This document shows positions 1 through 5,374 of a DNA stretch of 5,435 nt, piece by piece. The notes below the pieces were generated by a model. That model did no database searches. It had not been told where the DNA came from and was given only the letters and a program-made list of their open reading frames with translations. Numbering within the stretch: the stretch's first letter is position 1; every line of letters begins with the position of its first letter. The position numbers and the translations under genes are program-made. The stretch is from Thermodesulfobacteriota bacterium (GTDB lineage Bacteria; Desulfobacterota; DSM-4660; Desulfatiglandales; HGW-15). Location of the stretch: positions 1-5,435 of the forward strand of contig JALOPA010000194.1 in the NCBI GenBank assembly GCA_025454125.1, written 5' to 3'.

Positions 1-1
1 T

Positions 2-352
2 AAGAGTGCCAGTCTTATCGGGACAATTTCTAAAGATGGCAAAACCAATCTTGCAATATTCAGTTCTGTAATTCACGTTGGCGCCAATCCACCATTAATA
101 GGATTTTTAATGCGCCCCGTTTCAGTTGAGAGACACACATACACAAACATTAAAGAGACCGGCAGCTTCACGATAAATCATATCAATAAAGAAATTTTCA
201 AGCAGGCTCACCAGACTTCGGCAAGATATGAGAAAGAAATTTCTGAGTTTGATGCTTGCGGCTTAACTCTTGAAAAGACCAATCGTGTGATGATAATCAT
301 CCCTGTGAGCAGGAGAGCGTCTTCAGGGGCGGTTTGGGAAAGGATCTTATGA
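2..352 (+). CDS. Flavin reductase-like protein, 5' end outside window and 3' end replaced (fragment)
   Basis: An open frame enters from the left edge and stops at TGA 350-352. From about residue 1 to 92 of the visible part it reads like the flavin reductase-like (DIM6/NTAB, FMN-binding split barrel) family. Visible hallmarks are SASLIGTISKDGKTNLAIFS near the start, then NPPLIGFLMRP followed by TYTNIKETGSFTINHI, and a YEKEISEFDACGLT stretch. Members bind FMN and reduce flavins or act as flavoredoxins in the cytoplasm, and are usually about 190-210 residues. Here the C-terminal half is missing. After the codons for GLTLEKT (ending near 279) the frame continues into about 21 residues with no family resemblance, ending in WERIL. 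The piece is markedly AT-rich, unlike everything downstream, and the switch coincides with the loss of homology. The protein is probably non-functional. The family call rests on remembered sequence patterns and I am fairly sure of it. The start codon lies upstream of the window. Confidence 0.72.
   Translation, partial: KSASLIGTISKDGKTNLAIFSSVIHVGANPPLIGFLMRPVSVERHTYTNIKETGSFTINHINKEIFKQAHQTSARYEKEISEFDACGLTLEKTNRVMIIIPVSRRASSGAVWERIL
270..297 (+). promoter_or_regulatory. Candidate sigma70-type promoter at the composition junction
   Basis: TTGAAA at 270-275 matches five of six bases of the -35 consensus. GATAAT at 292-297 matches five of six of the -10 consensus, and the spacer is 16 bases. 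Transcription would begin near 304, about 45 bases before the ATG at 349. The -35 box lies in the AT-rich flavin reductase fragment and the -10 at or just past the junction. The promoter may therefore have been created by the rearrangement. This rests on motif matching only. Confidence 0.42.
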
Positions 353-681
353 AAAAGGCACTCGTCATCATCGCCATCATCGCAGTCGTTCTGGGCCTGG
401 TTCTGGCCAAGGATGGAAGCGATGCGCCGTTGGTGAAGGGGCGTCGTCTCACAGCGGTTACAGATAAGCAGGTGGAGGAGTTCAGCATCACCATGACACC
501 CCAGCATCCTGATCGGGAACTGCGTGCCGCCGGTGCACGGTTTGAAAGTCGGAAAGCTTTTCGGGACATTTTCGCGAATCACTCGGTTGTTGATGGAAGG
601 CTGGTGACCGGCCAGAACCAGAACGCCGGGGCTGAGGTGGCCAATAAAATGATGTTGGTGGCAAAGGGAGATCTCAAATGA
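349..681 (+). CDS. Internally deleted DJ-1/PfpI (type 1 glutamine amidotransferase-like) protein with N-terminal membrane anchor
   Basis: The 110-residue protein starts at ATG 349, preceded by AAAGGA at 339-344. A TTG at 334 is possible, but the ATG puts the hydrophobic segment right at the N-terminus. Residues 1-20 (MKKALVIIAIIAVVLGLVLA) form a signal peptide or membrane anchor. Residues 21-105 match only the last third of DJ-1/PfpI-family proteins: PLVKGRRLTAVTDKQVEEF (27-45), PDRELRAAGARFE (54-66) and VVDGRLVTGQNQNAGAEVA (80-98). The family normally has about 180-240 residues with a nucleophilic cysteine in a central elbow. This protein has no cysteine at all and lacks roughly 120 central residues, so the chaperone, deglycase or amidotransferase-like activities reported for the family are not expected. 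Its ATG overlaps the upstream stop (ATGA 349-352) and its own stop overlaps the next ATG (ATGA 678-681). It could be a decaying gene kept because it couples translation to the downstream hydrolase, or a short protein with a new role. Confidence 0.68.
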   Translation: MKKALVIIAIIAVVLGLVLAKDGSDAPLVKGRRLTAVTDKQVEEFSITMTPQHPDRELRAAGARFESRKAFRDIFANHSVVDGRLVTGQNQNAGAEVANKMMLVAKGDLK

Positions 682-2192
682 CCGCGACTTCACGAATCTC
701 ACCGACCGAGCGAGTCTTTCGCCTTCTGGCCGGGGTCCCCGGTCTGTTCTTTTTGATCCTCGGCATCGGGTTCATGGCCTTCCCCGATCTTCTGGCGGCC
801 GCTCTATCCGTGGAACCGGCTTACGCCCCCGGTGTCAACACAATGAGGAGCGATTTCGGCGGTCTGTTTCTTGGAATGAGCTTCTTTTCTCTTCTGGGGG
901 CGACGACAGGCCGTCGCCGCTGGCTGTCTGTTCCCATGGTTTTCCTCCTGTTCATCGTGGCCGGGCGCCTCATCGGCTTCAGCCAGGACGGTCCTTCTTC
1001 CACGGGGATGCGATTTCTCTTGGTCGAGCTGACGCTGCTGGCTCTCTTGACGGTGTCGACCGTGGTGCTCTCCCTGAAAGAGGGATCCATCGAAGAAAGG
1101 TTGAAGCTCTCGGAACTGCTTAACCTCAAGACCCTGATCGGAGCGGTCGTGGTGGCTGCGATTCTCGGCAGCCTGCTTCTGTCCCAGAGAAGCGTCGGCA
1201 TGGCGCTGGTGGAACGGATGGCCGGCCGGAACATGAGCGGAGATGTCCTGGCCGGACTCCCGGACGGTCTGCACGTGGGTCTCTGCGGCTCCGGAGCCCC
1301 TTTGCCGGATCCCAGACGTGCCTCACCCTGCGTGGCCGTGATCGCCGGCCGAGACCTTTACGTCGTGGACGTCGGTCCCAGCAGTGAGAGGAAAATGGAA
1401 CTCATGAGGCTGAACCCCGGAAGGGTCAAAGCGGTCTTTCTCACCCATTTTCACTCTGATCATATCGGGGATTTGGGCGAGCTTTTGCTGAAACGATGGA
1501 CAGGAGGATCCCACAACTCTCCCCTTGTCGTCTTCGGCCCGGCCGGCGTGGAAACAGTGGTCGAAGGATTCAATCGCGCCTATACTCCGGACTCCGAATA
1601 CCGGGTGCTGCATCACGGACCTGAAATTGTGCCCCCCACGGGCGCCGGAGGTCTGGCCAAGCCTTTTCAGTTCCCTCCCGGACAACGCGAAGTGGTCCTT
1701 ATCGAAGCAGAGGGTTTCAAGGTAACCGCCTTTGAGGTTGATCACGCACCGGTGAAGCCGGCCGTGGGCTATCGTTTTGACTACAAAGGGCGATCGGTGG
1801 TGATCAGCGGGGACACGGTGCCCAGCCCAGCGCTTCGCAAGCAGGCCGGGGGAGCCGACCTGCTGGTGCAGGAGGCGCTTCAACCGTCTATGGTCGGCAT
1901 TCTCCGGGAACAGGCTCAAAAGGCGAACCGCAGCAACACGGCCAAAATCCTGGGCGACATCATGCAGTACCACACCTCTCCGGAGGAGGCGGCCAAGATG
2001 GCCGAGGAAGCCGGGGTCGGACACCTGCTTCTGACCCACATCGTGCCGCCCCTCCCGGCCTCGAACCTGAAGGCGGCCTTTCTGGGCGATGCCTGCAAGT
2101 ATTACCAGGGGCCGATCACCATCGGTGAAGACGGGATGCTGTTGAGCCTTCCGGCCGGCGGGAAACAGATCCTGCAACGGTCTCTTCTCTAG
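678..2192 (+). CDS. Membrane-anchored MBL-fold metallo-hydrolase with N-terminal DUF4345-like domain
   Basis: The protein has 504 residues, with AGGGAG (665-670) seven bases before the ATG. Residues 1-135 hold four hydrophobic helices (about 18-37, 60-76, 84-101, 112-132) with a DUF4345-like pattern (GFMAFPDLL, MRSDFGGLFLG). A fifth helix lies at about 152-168. The MBL domain spans about 196-495. It shows the HxHxDH motif THFHSDHIGD (H257, H259, D261, H262), a likely third ligand H356 in VDHAPVKPAVGYRFDYKGRS, bridging D379 in SGDT, and H454 in LLTHIVPP. H432 in YHTSPEEAA resembles the RNase Z-type HEAT histidine. The layout is that of the RNase Z/arylsulfatase branch, so a two-zinc hydrolase is likely, but the substrate is unknown. 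Basic loops (RRR at 79-81, K134, R141, K151) and an odd helix count put the N-terminus in the cytoplasm and the hydrolase in the periplasm, which argues against a tRNA-processing role. The helix at 152-168 resembles the signal anchor that related stand-alone hydrolases carry at their own N-terminus, so this looks like a fusion. It is translationally coupled to the DJ-1 remnant. Confidence 0.87.
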   Translation: MTATSRISPTERVFRLLAGVPGLFFLILGIGFMAFPDLLAAALSVEPAYAPGVNTMRSDFGGLFLGMSFFSLLGATTGRRRWLSVPMVFLLFIVAGRLIGFSQDGPSSTGMRFLLVELTLLALLTVSTVVLSLKEGSIEERLKLSELLNLKTLIGAVVVAAILGSLLLSQRSVGMALVERMAGRNMSGDVLAGLPDGLHVGLCGSGAPLPDPRRASPCVAVIAGRDLYVVDVGPSSERKMELMRLNPGRVKAVFLTHFHSDHIGDLGELLLKRWTGGSHNSPLVVFGPAGVETVVEGFNRAYTPDSEYRVLHHGPEIVPPTGAGGLAKPFQFPPGQREVVLIEAEGFKVTAFEVDHAPVKPAVGYRFDYKGRSVVISGDTVPSPALRKQAGGADLLVQEALQPSMVGILREQAQKANRSNTAKILGDIMQYHTSPEEAAKMAEEAGVGHLLLTHIVPPLPASNLKAAFLGDACKYYQGPITIGEDGMLLSLPAGGKQILQRSLL

Positions 2193-2229
2193 CAGGCTAC
2201 CGGACGGTGAAATCCTGCGGATTTTTCCC

Positions 2230-2258
2230 TTGAACCGCAAGGCCGAATTCCCTAGAGT
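2230..2258 (+). promoter_or_regulatory. Candidate sigma70-type promoter for the CoA-transferase gene
   Basis: TTGAAC at 2230-2235 and TAGAGT at 2253-2258 each match four of six consensus bases, with an ideal 17-base spacer. Transcription would start near 2265 and leave a leader of about 100 bases. That leader contains small inverted repeats: the palindrome AGGCAGTGCCT at 2272-2282, GGCTT/AAGCC at 2301-2305 and 2312-2316, and GGAG/CTCC at 2337-2340 and 2347-2350. All are short, and no known riboswitch fold was recognised. The rest of the 2193-2368 gap shows no gene. Confidence 0.3.
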
Positions 2259-2356
2259 CTGACTCCGAAAAAGGCAGTGCCTGTCGCTGAGCGCCTCGGA
2301 GGCTTGTTCAGAAGCCCGGTATCGCATCTTGATCCCGGAGGGTCGGCTCCCCAAAA

Positions 2357-2363
2357 AAGGAGG
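2357..2363 (+). promoter_or_regulatory. Strong ribosome binding site that fixes a GTG start
   Basis: AAGGAGG at 2357-2363 is a near-perfect Shine-Dalgarno sequence. It lies five bases before the GTG at 2369 and supports that start for the CoA-transferase fusion. The next in-frame alternatives would cut into the conserved N-terminal domain. Confidence 0.8.
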
Positions 2364-2368
2364 CCTAC

Positions 2369-4216
2369 GTGTCCATTTCAAACTGGAAGCAGCACTACGA
2401 GAAGCGGGTCGTCGACGCCCGCACCGCGATCAGCAATATCAAACCCGGCAACCGGATCGTGATCGGCAGCGCCTGCGGTGCTCCCCAGGCTTTGATCCGC
2501 GAGCTGGCCGCGTGGCCGCCGACGCTTTCGGACATCGAGATCGTCCATCTCCTGACCTTCGGCGACGCGCCGTACGTCGATCCGAAGTACGACGGCATTT
2601 TCCGCCACAACGCCTTTTTCATCGGCGACAATGTGCGCGATGCGGTTTCCGCGGGCCGCGCCGACTACACCCCGATCATGCTCTCGGAGATTCCAAATCT
2701 CTTCAAGACCAAGCGCCTGTCCATCGATGCGGCGCTCATCACCGTCACGCCGCCTGACGAGTTCGGCTACTGCAGCCTCGGCATCTCGGTCGACCTGACC
2801 AAGTCGGCAGCCGACAATGCCCGCCTGGTGATCGCCCAGGTGAACCCGCACATGCCGCGGGTGCTCGGCAATTCCTTCATCCACGTGGAGGAGATCGACT
2901 TTTTCGTGGAACACGCAGAGCCCATCGTCGAGTACACCTACGAGCCGCAGGGCGAGGTGGCGGACAAGATCGGTTACCACGTCTCGAAACTCGTGGAGGA
3001 CGGTGCAACGATTCAGATCGGAATCGGCGCGATTCCGAACTCGGTCTGCCGCTACCTGACGCGCAAGAGACACCTGGGCGTCCACTCCGAAGTGATCTCA
3101 GACGGCCTGATTGACCTGATCCGCGATGGCGTCGTCGACTGCTCTCACAAGTCGATCCATCCCAACAAGGTCGTCGCCACCTTCGCCATGGGCGGCACCT
3201 CCATGTATCGCTTCCTGAACAACAACCCCATCTTCGAGTTTCACCCGACGGAGTACGCCAACAGCCCGCTCACCATCGCCCGGAACCACAAGATGACGGC
3301 GATCAACTCCGCTCTCACCGTGGATCTCACCGGCCAGGTCAACTCGGATTCCCTTGGCTATCGGTTCTACTCCGGCATCGGCGGCCAGGCGGATTTCGCT
3401 CGCGGTGCGGCCCTGGCGCCCGAGGGGCGGTCGATCATCGCTCTCCCGTCCGTGACCCCCGGCGGCCGATACACGCGGATCGTGCCCCACCTGGCCGAGG
3501 GCGCGGGTGTGGTGATCACCCGAGGCGACGTTCATTACGTGGTCACCGAGTGGGGGATCGCCTACCTGCACGGCAAGACGATCCGCGAACGGACCCTGGC
3601 GTTGATATCGATCTCCCACCCCAGTTTCCGGGAGTCCCTGCTGGCAGCGGCCAAGAAAAACAACTACCTCTTCCAGGACCAGATGCTGCCGGAGCGACCC
3701 TATCCCATCGAACTGGAGACCAACTTTCAATTGAAGAACGGAGAGAACGTCTTCATCCGGCCGGTCATCGCCAGTGACGAGGATCAGCTCCGGGAGATGT
3801 TCTATGACCTTTCCCCTGAGTCGCGTTTGTTTCGTTTCTTCTCCCCCATACGGGATCTGCCCCATCGCAAGGCCCAGCCCATGGTCAACGTGGATTACGA
3901 GAACCAAATGGCCCTTGTCGCCCTGCAGGGCTGGCCGAAGGAGGAGGCGATCGTCTCCGTGGCCGCCTACTTTCTGGAGAAGGATACAAACTCCGCCAAT
4001 GTCGCCTTCATGACGCGCGACGACTACCAGGACCAGGGCATCGGCACCTTTATGCTGCAATACCTGATCAAGCTCGCCATCGCCGGGGGCATCCGGAAGA
4101 TCAGTGCCGAAGTCCTGCCCGGGAATCTGCCCATGCTCCACGTTTTTCGAAAGACAGCGGGCAACCTGAGGGTCACCAACGAAGGCAATATCCTCCGCAT
4201 CACCTTCGATGTCTGA
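2369..4216 (+). CDS. Acetyl-CoA hydrolase/4-hydroxybutyrate CoA-transferase family protein fused to GNAT acetyltransferase
   Basis: The cytoplasmic fusion enzyme has 615 residues. Residues 1-445 are a complete CoA-transferase of the acetyl-CoA hydrolase/transferase family (the Cat1/Cat2/AbfT group, about 430-440 residues). Visible features are QIGIGAIPNSV (216-226), LGVHSEVISDG (236-246) with E241 at the position of the catalytic glutamate of 4-hydroxybutyrate CoA-transferase, GIGGQADFARGA (336-347), and VVTEWGIAYLHGKTIRER (391-408). This family moves CoA between an acyl-CoA such as acetyl-CoA and a carboxylate through a glutamyl-CoA intermediate. The true acyl pair cannot be read here. Residues about 458-612 form a GNAT domain with the acetyl-CoA loop QDQGIGT (554-560) followed by EVLPGNLPMLHVFRKTA (581-597), resembling the catalytic domain of protein lysine acetyltransferases. 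As I recall, this two-domain architecture is annotated in other bacteria, notably Deltaproteobacteria, so it is a real fusion and not a sequencing error. It has its own gap, promoter candidate and ribosome site, so it is probably a separate unit from the metallo-hydrolase. It is the most GC-rich gene here. Confidence 0.93.
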   Translation: MSISNWKQHYEKRVVDARTAISNIKPGNRIVIGSACGAPQALIRELAAWPPTLSDIEIVHLLTFGDAPYVDPKYDGIFRHNAFFIGDNVRDAVSAGRADYTPIMLSEIPNLFKTKRLSIDAALITVTPPDEFGYCSLGISVDLTKSAADNARLVIAQVNPHMPRVLGNSFIHVEEIDFFVEHAEPIVEYTYEPQGEVADKIGYHVSKLVEDGATIQIGIGAIPNSVCRYLTRKRHLGVHSEVISDGLIDLIRDGVVDCSHKSIHPNKVVATFAMGGTSMYRFLNNNPIFEFHPTEYANSPLTIARNHKMTAINSALTVDLTGQVNSDSLGYRFYSGIGGQADFARGAALAPEGRSIIALPSVTPGGRYTRIVPHLAEGAGVVITRGDVHYVVTEWGIAYLHGKTIRERTLALISISHPSFRESLLAAAKKNNYLFQDQMLPERPYPIELETNFQLKNGENVFIRPVIASDEDQLREMFYDLSPESRLFRFFSPIRDLPHRKAQPMVNVDYENQMALVALQGWPKEEAIVSVAAYFLEKDTNSANVAFMTRDDYQDQGIGTFMLQYLIKLAIAGGIRKISAEVLPGNLPMLHVFRKTAGNLRVTNEGNILRITFDV

Positions 4217-4256
4217 GCAAGGAAACATGGGGGCGCATGGATGATCCACAGGGCCA

Positions 4257-4327
4257 TTCTCGACCCGTCCCGAGAAAAAAACCTCTTTTGTCGAGACCTA
4301 CGCGACGCCTTCCCTAAAACAGGGCGT
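4257..4327 (+). repeat. Overlapping inverted repeats in the gap before the lipoprotein gene
   Basis: The left arm at 4257-4264 can pair in two exclusive ways: TTCTCG (4257-4262) with CGAGAA (4271-4276), or TCTCGAC (4258-4264) with GTCGAGA (4290-4296). A further arm pair, ACGCC (4305-4309) and GGCGT (4323-4327), follows. No T-run follows any stem, so these are not standard terminators. They could form a switching leader RNA or be chance. The 144-base gap 4217-4360 otherwise shows no convincing gene or promoter. Confidence 0.3.
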
Positions 4328-4360
4328 ACCGCAAGCAGATTGAGCGCAGGAGTGATTGAC

Positions 4361-4759
4361 TTGCCGATGATCCGCCGGCAGTTTTGGAGGGCCTTTTCCC
4401 TGATGGCCATGCTTTTCTTAGGAGCAGGGTTAACGGCCTGCATGCCAGTCGCGAGAGCGCCGGAACCGGAGGAGGGGGCGCTCGTGACCTTCGTTTTCAT
4501 CGGGCAACATGATTCCGTATGCTTAAGCGGCGATTTCAATGGATGGTCGCTTGAATCGCACTGTTTGCAGCGCAAGGGCGACGAGTGGTCTATTCAACTT
4601 GATCTTTCTCCGGGCGTTTACCGATATGGGTTCGTGATTAATGGAAAAGACTGGGTTTGTGACCCTGAAGCTCCAATGACCGAAGACGACGGGTTCGGGA
4701 AGAAGAATTCTGTGTTCGTCATTGCCCCATCTGTGACCAAAAGGCCTCCTGCGCCGTAA
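4361..4759 (+). CDS. Lipoprotein with CBM48/AMPK-type glycogen-binding-like domain
   Basis: With the TTG start at 4361 the protein has 132 residues. AGGAG (4348-4352) sits eight bases before that TTG. ATG 4367 is two codons further in and gives the same signal peptide with a 14-base spacing. The frame is open back to an ATG at 4241, but that would bury the signal peptide behind 40 featureless residues. Residues 4-27 form a lipoprotein signal (RR, hydrophobic core, lipobox LTAC with C27). The +2 residue is Met, not Asp, so outer-membrane sorting is likely. Residues about 41-122 form a beta-sandwich of the isoamylase-N/AMPK glycogen-binding type: VTFVFIGQ, GDFNGW (57-62), W76, GVYRYGFVINGKDW (85-98), DPEAP (101-105), then NSVFVIAP. 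In this family such domains bind alpha-glucans or act as protein-interaction modules. No catalytic domain is attached. The gene precedes an ECF sigma gene by 58 bases in the same direction and may be part of its signalling cassette. Its GC content is lower than that of the CoA-transferase gene. The domain call is firm, the role is inferred. Confidence 0.82.
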   Translation: MPMIRRQFWRAFSLMAMLFLGAGLTACMPVARAPEPEEGALVTFVFIGQHDSVCLSGDFNGWSLESHCLQRKGDEWSIQLDLSPGVYRYGFVINGKDWVCDPEAPMTEDDGFGKKNSVFVIAPSVTKRPPAP

Positions 4760-4817
4760 ACCATATTGGAGGGGTTTCAATAATAGGGCAGCGATCTCGA
4801 TGGAAAGAAGATAAGGA

Positions 4818-5354
4818 ATGGCTTCTGGCGAAGAAACCCTTGTGTATGAAATCCTCTCCGGGGATGTCGATGCGTACGCGCTTCTCGTGAAACGTTACCA
4901 GAAGCCTATCTACAATCTGATGTTGCGAATGACAGGTTCAGAACAGGATGCCCTTGACCTCACTCAGGAAACGTTTGTGAAGGCTTATGAGAAGCTGGAG
5001 AAGTTCGACCCCGCTGCCTCGTTCTTTCCATGGCTGTACACCATGGGCTTGAACCTGGCCCGGGATTTCCTTCGGAGGGCAAAGAGGTCTCCAGTGGAAT
5101 CCTATGAACCGAAAGACAACTTTTCGGTGGACATCGAACAGGATGACAGGATGGTGGATCGAATCGACAGCCAAGAGGTGTTGAAGGGGCTTCAGACGCT
5201 GCCGGTCGATTACCGGGAGGCTCTGCTGTTGAGGTTTCACGAAGGGCTTTCCGTAAGTGAGGTCGCCCAGGCTCTCGGGCTTTCACTCAGCGCGGCAAAA
5301 ATGAGGATTCACCGGGGCTTGCTAAAGCTCCGCCAAACGCTTGAAAAACATTGA
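4818..5354 (+). CDS. ECF-type RNA polymerase sigma-70 factor
   Basis: The protein has 178 residues, the usual ECF length. Region 2 covers about 21-90: ALLVKRYQKPIYNLMLRMTG leads into the core-binding signature DALDLTQETFVKAYEKL (44-60), then FFPWLYTMGLNLARDFLRRAKR (69-90), which would contact the -10 element. Region 4 covers about 120-174: LQTLPVDYREALLLRFHEGLS, the helix-turn-helix SVSEVAQALGLSLSAAKMRIHRG (145-167), then a basic tail. The linker between them (91-118) is acidic and poorly conserved, as in sigma factors lacking region 3. It directs RNA polymerase to a small regulon and is normally held by an anti-sigma protein, and the next gene is in the right place for one. The start is ATG 4818: the ATG at 4800 is in frame but stops after four codons, so no upstream start can extend it. 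AAGGA at 4813-4817 touches the ATG, too close for normal use, leaving a weak purine stretch at 4802-4810 as the ribosome site. No -35 GGAAC-type autoregulated promoter was convincing upstream. Confidence 0.95.
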   Translation: MASGEETLVYEILSGDVDAYALLVKRYQKPIYNLMLRMTGSEQDALDLTQETFVKAYEKLEKFDPAASFFPWLYTMGLNLARDFLRRAKRSPVESYEPKDNFSVDIEQDDRMVDRIDSQEVLKGLQTLPVDYREALLLRFHEGLSVSEVAQALGLSLSAAKMRIHRGLLKLRQTLEKH

Positions 5355-5374
5355 ACTCGGAATAGGGTTTGAAT

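Noticed and set aside
678..2192. Annotating the metallo-hydrolase as tRNA 3'-processing RNase Z
   Set aside because: The ligand layout is similar, but five membrane helices and the predicted periplasmic position do not fit tRNA processing. A generic hydrolase call is safer.
2216..2239. Possible terminator after the metallo-hydrolase (TGCGG and CCGCA arms)
   Set aside because: The stem is only five base pairs with a 14-base loop. The T-run lies inside the loop and not after the stem.
2293..2303. GCCTCGGAGGC palindrome as a terminator
   Set aside because: The stem has four usable base pairs and is followed by TTGTTC, not a T-run. It lies downstream of a candidate promoter, so leader structure or chance is more likely.
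1323..2381. Long open frame on the minus strand opposite the metallo-hydrolase
   Set aside because: It is antisense to a gene with clear zinc-binding motifs. Its composition is rich in R, G, H and L as expected of a GC-rich shadow, and no domain is recognisable.
4221..4246. GGAAAC as an ECF-type -35 element before the lipoprotein
   Set aside because: No fitting -10 element at 16-17 bases spacing. The single short motif is not enough.
3098..4249. Long open frame on the minus strand opposite the CoA-transferase/GNAT gene
   Set aside because: The + strand frame has firm family motifs over its whole length. The minus frame has none and is a codon-bias shadow.
4241..4360. Upstream ATG that would extend the lipoprotein by 40 residues
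   Set aside because: It would bury the lipoprotein signal peptide. The added residues are featureless, and a ribosome site lies at 4348-4352 right before the shorter start.
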